From Darksidea phi (Eukaryota > Ascomycota > Dothideomycetes > Pleosporales > Lentitheciaceae), in contig JASJFT010000074.1 in assembly GCA_030770425.1 (NCBI GenBank), positions 124,001 to 188,000 of the forward strand: a stretch of 64,000 bases of DNA. Reading direction: 5' to 3'. The notes under the pieces were generated by a model. The model saw only the letters and a list, made by a program, of their open reading frames with translations. It was not told the origin of the DNA and did no database searches. The translations under genes were made by a program, and so were the position numbers. Position 1 is the first letter of the stretch, and every line of letters begins with the position of its first letter. Shown here in pieces: positions 58,815 through 64,000 of this stretch.

Positions 58815-59371
58815 GGCGGAAGGTGAGAGCGTGGGTTTAGGAGTAGTTTTGGAGACTGTGGTATTGGTGTGTGCGAATGAGGGGCGAGGAGTTGCGCGTG
58901 TGGCCGTAGTCGTGGTATTGGTTTTCGGAGCTGGGGGCGGTTGTGAGGCCGGAGCTTCAGCGGAGCCCGGTGAAACTAGCGCCGGTGACCACGGCCGCGC
59001 CCACGACGTAACGGCACCTTCAAAGATGCGATTTCGAATATATATCATAGTGAGTTCAGGGATACCGAAGGTCAAGAGTGGATTTCACGTTCAAGATATA
59101 TATGCAGAGAGCCTTCTGCAGAAGCCGCACAAAGCTGACACTTCATTGGCTCAAAGGTTCCAGATGACCCAAACAGCCACATTGTGTCTCAAAGGCGAAG
59201 GCAACAATATCGCAACAATACTACTGACTACGCATTTTATTCTTCGTAGCCCTCAGTATGAGATTCCATCGGGCCGCATAATGGCGCACGACTTCCAAAC
59301 AGGCATTACTATGGTTTACGCTTCCACGCTGACGGGTCAGCCTGTACGATCCAAATGAACATGTTATTCGT
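58815..59371. other. upstream region of RPN12, with open frame
   Basis: 557 bp between the RPN12 start and the SLD2 stop. A frame in phase with RPN12 runs through about 260 bp of it and could give an N-terminally extended isoform, but it has low complexity. Confidence 0.5.
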
Positions 59372-60939
59372 CTACCTCCTCCGTCCGAACCGACCTTTGC
59401 CGCCATTCCCTCCTTTAGATTTTATCTTGAGCCTTCGGTAATTTGCGTGTGCCGTCGCCTTGATCTTACGTGCAGCGGTCTTGACCGGCCCATCTTTGCC
59501 TTGTATGTCTACATTAGACTGCTTTGTGAGAGTATCGTTAAGTGGCTTCTTCTGAGTTTTGCGTTTCTTCCGGCTGTGGGAATCGTCACTTGCGTAGTCG
59601 GATTCATCGTTGTCTGTGGAGAAATCATCATCACTTGCAGGATTGCTCGGACTTGGTCGTTGCGTATCCGCAACTCCTACTCCATCTTCATCAAGGTCTT
59701 CGTCGCGGGATTGCTGCGGCTGGGTTTTGGGTTCTGGCTTCGTAAAATGCGGTCTCACTAGAAAGCTATTAGCTATAGCCTCGTGATAACACGTGGAAAA
59801 CGTACTGATGACCCGTCTGGTTTGCCGCTTGAGTCCCTTCTTTTTCCATATCCTCCTTGGCTTGCCATCGGCACCGAGCTGCTCTTCCGCTTCCTCTTCA
59901 TCTTCGTCACCGGAATCGAGACCTCGATCAGGACCTAGAGGCATCGCAGCCTGACTGTCCTCTATCAAAACATCGGGTAATGTCTGCTTCCTCGGATGCT
60001 GTGCGCCCTCAGCTTCCATTTCCATCTCCCGCATGATGTCTGCCGCCTCGTCCAACCGATCCTCCTCTTGCTTTCTCATCGAATGAATCATACTACTCAG
60101 ACTCCTTCCTAAACTCCTCCGCTTCCACGGTGCAGGCCGTGGTGTAGGCTCATTTGCCTCGTCGATGGCGGCGAGGAAATTGCCCCGGCGCAAGAAGGCC
60201 GGTGTCGCCAGATCCTTCAGCGTCGACGTTGGCGTATGTGGCTCTCCTAACTTGATTTTCTTTGGTGTCACAAACTGGTCTAGCACAAACCTCTTCCCCG
60301 CCGACAGTGGTGTCTTTTCGTGTCTCCCCCTTGACTCAAACGACCCATCGCTTTCGGCTTTCTTGAAAGTTTTGCTTGGTGTTTGGAGAAGATTTGGCGC
60401 CACGTCATGTAGAACCGCCCTTGCCTTACTCGGTGTACCAGCTGGCAGAAGATCGAACAAGCCTAAAACGAGGCCGTCTCGTTGCGGAGTGGGTCCAATG
60501 AAGGCTGGTGCCTGGGGCGAGAGCGGTTGGGTCGGAGAAGCTACGGCGTCGATATAGAGACCGTCATCTTCGCGCTTCCTCTTCAGAGGTGTTGTTGTTA
60601 TGGTTGCAGAGATGCGGGGCGCATTGGGTGTCCGATTGAGATCGCGGGAAACTTTACGGCTTGTGGCTCGTTTGGAAGGTGTCTGCGGGGCAGTTTTGGC
60701 CGAGAGCACGTCTCGAAGCTTGCTGTATTCCTTGTACTTCTGTGCTATGAGCAGTCAGTACATTGTGTAGATAACAATCGCGACATCAGCGCGCTCGCCT
60801 GCGTACAAATAGCTGCATCAGCCTTGATGTCGTCGCGCCCGGCTTTGCGACCTTGATGCGTAGCTGCAAACTTCTTCTCCCAGGCCTTCAAATCAATTCG
60901 CAGCGTGTTGCAGCGCTCTTCAAGTTCGATAGTGCTCAT
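59372..60939 (-). CDS. SLD2: DNA replication regulator SLD2
   Basis: Three exons, 60939-60807, 60744-59806 and 59757-59372, give 485 aa; the introns are 62 and 48 bp. The N-terminal helix (LRIDLKAWEKKFAATHQGRKAGRDDIKAD...YKEYSKLRDVL) is the conserved Sld2/Drc1 (RecQL4-like) segment. The middle is disordered with many S/TP sites (TPSKR, TPLKR, SPTQP, TPSK, TPKK), as expected for the CDK-regulated protein that binds Dpb11 at replication start. The basic C-terminus ending ANYRRLKIKSKGGNGGKGRFGRRR is typical of the filamentous-fungal family. Confidence 0.93.
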
Positions 60940-61224
60940 GGTGGAATACTATGTAGTGTAGCGCGCCGGTGGAGGTTGGTCATATTGGAGATTGATCGCG
61001 AGCACGCGCCGAAACGCGCCTCGCTTCAGGGACCGCCCGTGCAGCCCTATCGGCACCACTTCGGAATGGAACCCTTCGATTGTAGACACACCCGACCAAG
61101 TTTGTACTCTCTGAGCGCGCTTGACGCATGTGATATATTACAGGTACTATTCACAAACTCCCGCTCTCGGAGCTCGACTTCGTGCGCTGATGCTAAACCA
61201 AAACCCAATCCAATAATACCAAAT

Positions 61225-62956
61225 CTAGTAGTGAACAGCCTTGTCGTACGTCGCCATAGCAGCCTCTTTGAAGGCTTCCGACAGCGTAGGATGAGCATGT
61301 GATGTGCGTGCGACATCTGTAGAACGATTAGTATTTGTACCTAGAAGCACTATGTAATCAGACTTACCTTCTGAGCTTGCACCATACTCAAGCGCAAGCA
61401 CACCCTCAGCAATCATTTCTCCGGCGTTGGGGCCGATGATGTGAATGCCCAATATCCGGTCAGTCTCGGCATCAGAGATGAACTTGACGAAACCCTCAGT
61501 ATCGAGGTTGGTCTTCGCCCTCGAGTTGGCGGAGAAGGGGAAGTTCCCGACCCTGTATTTGACGCCAGCAGCCTTGAGTTCCGCCTCGTTTTGGCCAACC
61601 CAGGCAACTTCGGGATGTGTGTACATGACTGAAGGAATGGCACCATAGTTGACGTGTCCGTAGCCTTTGGTAAGGTATTCAATGGCGGCAACGGCCTCCT
61701 CCTCAGCCTTGTGGGCCAACATGGGTCCAAAGGTACAGTCTCCGATGGCGCGAATGTGGGGGATCTTGGTGCGATACTCCTGGTCAATGATCAGGCGGCC
61801 GCGGTCATCGGTTTCCAGCCCGACGTTCTCGAGTCCCAGACCGTTGGTGTATGGGCGGCGGCCGATAGCAACAAGGACAACATCAGCGTCAAGCTGCATA
61901 GGTTAGCACCTGTTACCCACCACCGAACAAGTGACTTACCACGTCCTCCTTGCCACCCTTCGCAGCCTCGATGTTTATCTTCACACCCGGGCCCTCGGCA
62001 TCACCAGCGGTGACCTTGGTGTTAAGCTTGAACTTCATGCCCTGTTTCGTAAGAAGCTTCTGGGTCTGTTTAGCAACCTCGGCATCCATTCCTGGTCCAC
62101 CGATCTGGCCCAAAAATTCTACGACGGTGACCTCAGAGCCCAAACGGGACCATACAGAACCCTGCGCAAAGTTAGTTCGATCCCTCTCAAAATGAGTGGT
62201 GCAGTGAACTTACCATCTCCAGACCGATGATACCACCTCCAATGACAACCATCTTCTTCGGTACCTCCTGCAAGGCGATGGCGCCTGTGCTTGTGATGAC
62301 CTTCTTCTCATCGATGGTCAAGCCGGGGAACGGCGTAGCCTCGGATCCAGTTGCGATGAGGATGTTTTTGCCCCGGACCGTCGTTTCCCCACCCTCGATG
62401 AGGTTAACAGCAACGGTGTGCTCATCCTGGAACGCGCCGGTGCCCTTGATATATTCCACATTGTTCTTCTTGAACAAGAATTCGATGCCCTTTGTCAAAC
62501 CAGTAACGGACGTATCCTTCGCCTTCATCATAGCCCCAAGGTTGAGTTTGACATCGGCGACTTCGATGCCGCGGTGTTTCGTATCGTGCAAGATCTGATG
62601 GTACATGTGCGAGTTATTGAGGAGCGATTTTGAGGGAATGCAGCCGACGTTTAAGCATGTCCCGCCGAGGGCACCGCGTTTCTCGACACACGCGACCTTC
62701 AAGCCAGCCTGGCCGGCTTTGATAGCCGCAACATATCCTGCAACGCCGCCACCGACGATGACGAGGTCCTTCTCCTCTGTCCCACAGTTAGCACCTTTCC
62801 ATCAGTAAAGCTCCATTTTTTATGTAACTGACCAGCTTCCGACGCATATCCCCGTCGTAACCGATTCTGGAAGTAGATGTTGGGCGCGCAAAAGGTGTTT
62901 TGAGATACGGGTCGCACTGCCCTTGGCACAGCGCGAGGGACGACGGATCGGAGCAT
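61225..62956 (-). CDS. LPD1: dihydrolipoamide dehydrogenase, mitochondrial (E3)
   Basis: Five exons, 62956-62833, 62776-62214, 62161-61940, 61893-61368 and 61316-61225, give 508 aa. A basic mitochondrial presequence ([17 protein letters not shown]...RRGYAS) precedes the FAD site [13 protein letters not shown], the redox disulfide [13 protein letters not shown] (Cys82/Cys87), and the NAD site [12 protein letters not shown], which is cut by intron 2. Then come the second FAD motif [18 protein letters not shown] and the dimerisation domain with the catalytic HAHPTLSE pair at the end. It is the shared E3 of pyruvate, 2-oxoglutarate and branched-chain dehydrogenases and of glycine cleavage. All key residues are present. 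Confidence 0.97.
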
Positions 62957-63375
62957 GGTGGATGGTTAAAGGAGGAACCTGGAAGGAAATGAAGCCGCGA
63001 TTAGCACGGCAGTGGTGGAATGCGGGCTCAATGGGTGGGGTGAATTGAAGAAGGTCTTGTTGAGCTCCGGAAGACAAGCACATTTTGCGGAGCCCGCCCG
63101 AGCGAAGCACGGCCAAGGACGGTGTGGCGCGATTGGTCAGCCACTTCGCCGCCATAAACTACTTAAAGGCAAAGAATTGACTGGGCACGAGAACTACTGA
63201 TTATGCTATATGCTCTCTCGCTTTTCATTCAAGAGCCTGGAGATAACTTGCCCGAAGACCGGTATCCTTGTGAGACTTTGCGTAGGTGTCAGCTACCTTC
63301 CAAGGACATTACCGCAGTACCGTCCAGCGATGCAGCGAAGTAAACATGAGCATAAGTATCGTCGCAGTATTTTGA
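62957..63375. promoter_or_regulatory. LPD1 upstream region
   Basis: 419 bp between the LPD1 start and the SGD1 stop on the same strand. It should contain the LPD1 promoter; no gene is seen. Confidence 0.5.
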
Positions 63376-64000
63376 CTAGACTTCGTCCAATGTTATAGTA
63401 GCCATCAGTCGCTGCAACATATCCATAACCAGCTTGCAAGCCCACCTCACTGTTTCTCTCTCCTTCTTGTTCGCCGTGATTTCAGTCCTGCTGACCTTCT
63501 TCTTTATGAAGTATTGTAAGCCCGCGATCATCTCGGTGGCGGAATCGGCGTTGATGAAAATGTTCAACAGTGCCTTTTCATCCCGTTTCCCTTTAAGGCC
63601 CTTTTGCGACTCCAAAATTACAGTAACGAGCATAATTTCGACGAGCACTATGGTCTTGGGCTTGAGGTATGGAAAGTTGAGGGGTTTCAGGCTGGTAATG
63701 GCGAGGCCATCCTTGGCAATCAATGTTCCATAGAGCTTGCCTAGGTTGACTAGTCTACGAAGAGACATGTCGCCTGTCAGGCCGTCTTCTTCATCTTCAG
63801 ATGCGTCATCCTCGTCGTCATGCTTTTTCTCTCCCAGGCTCTTGAAGACATCCCACAATGCAAACTGAAAGCACTTCCGTGATTTATGGTCCGCACAGAA
63901 CTTGCGGGCCAACAGAGTATAGTAAGGATTGTAGGTGTTTTCGCATCCGGCACAATGTACAATGACACGAGGTATCTCTGCCTCTTGGGCTTTCTTGAGG
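63376..64000 (-). CDS. SGD1: SGD1/NOM1-like protein, C-terminal part (cut by window)
   Basis: 208 codons of the 3' end; the gene continues past the right edge. The visible part is an MA3 domain: CENTYNPYYTLLARKFC, then CFQFALWDVFKSLGE, an acidic insert (DDEDDASEDEEDG), then LRRLVNLGKLYGTLIAKDGLAITSLKPLNF and the closing helices (NIFINADSATEMIAGLQYFIKKKV). This matches the C-terminus of Sgd1 (yeast) and NOM1 (human), nucleolar proteins with MIF4G plus MA3 domains that work in small-subunit ribosome assembly. The N-terminal MIF4G half is outside the window. Confidence 0.88.
   Translation of the reverse strand, partial: LKKAQEAEIPRVIVHCAGCENTYNPYYTLLARKFCADHKSRKCFQFALWDVFKSLGEKKHDDEDDASEDEEDGLTGDMSLRRLVNLGKLYGTLIAKDGLAITSLKPLNFPYLKPKTIVLVEIMLVTVILESQKGLKGKRDEKALLNIFINADSATEMIAGLQYFIKKKVSRTEITANKKERETVRWACKLVMDMLQRLMATITLDEV

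Noticed and set aside
58815..59075. N-terminal extension of RPN12
   Set aside because: Pro/Thr-rich and not part of the family; the ATG at 58814 has an excellent context and gives the expected length.

Overview
This window is nuclear DNA of a filamentous ascomycete (Pezizomycotina; a Dothideomycete is my best guess, by inference only). The reasons are short introns of about 45-175 bp with GT...CTAAC/CTGAC...AG signals, HET-domain proteins, two Zn2Cys6 regulators with a fungal_trans domain, the sphingolipid enzyme AUR1, an ATG26-type sterol glucosyltransferase, and transition-rich decay of repeats that looks like RIP. The order of genes has no operon logic. I recognise 23 coding loci. Twenty-two look intact within the window, including one cut by the right edge, and one is a broken HET gene. 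Exon boundaries were worked out by eye from splice signals and reading frame, and every multi-exon model given closes in frame.

Layout. 0-12 kb: a secreted GH5 mannanase-like enzyme (+), an unrecognised nuclear-looking protein (-), a Zn2Cys6 regulator (-) followed on the same strand by an MFS drug/H+ antiporter-type transporter (-), then a HET-domain protein (-). 11.5-15.2 kb is a gene-poor, GC-rich stretch with microsatellites that leads into a three-RRM Gbp2/Hrb1-like RNA-binding protein (+). 17-21 kb: a mitochondrial carrier (-) sharing a promoter region with a NYN-domain nuclease-like protein (+). 21-29 kb is accessory in character: poly-A tracts and an assembly gap, a HET pseudogene, the intact AUR1 inositol phosphorylceramide synthase (+), minisatellites, and two inverted copies of what looks like a tRNA-derived SINE. 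29-40 kb: secreted GH81 beta-1,3-glucanase (-), an eight-exon GH15 glucoamylase/trehalase-like enzyme (-), a small 72-aa protein (+), and a second Zn2Cys6 regulator (-). 40.3-41.4 kb contains poly-G/poly-C runs around a second assembly gap.

41-64 kb is mostly core housekeeping: an F-box protein, the RNA polymerase II CTD phosphatase FCP1, ATG26-like sterol 3-beta-glucosyltransferase, vacuolar aspartic protease PEP4, an EI24/RRT8-like membrane protein, a PLP-dependent diaminopropionate-lyase-like enzyme, proteasome subunit RPN12, replication factor SLD2, mitochondrial dihydrolipoamide dehydrogenase, and the 3' end of SGD1/NOM1.

Themes. Three glycoside hydrolases and two regulators sit in the left two thirds, but nothing in the sequence proves that they are co-regulated. 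The most unusual element is the SINE-like pair: one copy has a 15-bp target-site duplication (14/15 matching), an A-rich tail and a box B-like motif. Other points of interest are the RIP-compatible decay of the HET gene, two 54-nt introns that have no stop and keep the frame, two exons of 32-33 nt in the GH15 gene, a spliced upstream ORF before the NYN gene, and an acidic C-terminal tail on the GH81 enzyme. I found no convincing tRNA, rRNA, CRISPR, origin or secondary-metabolite cluster.
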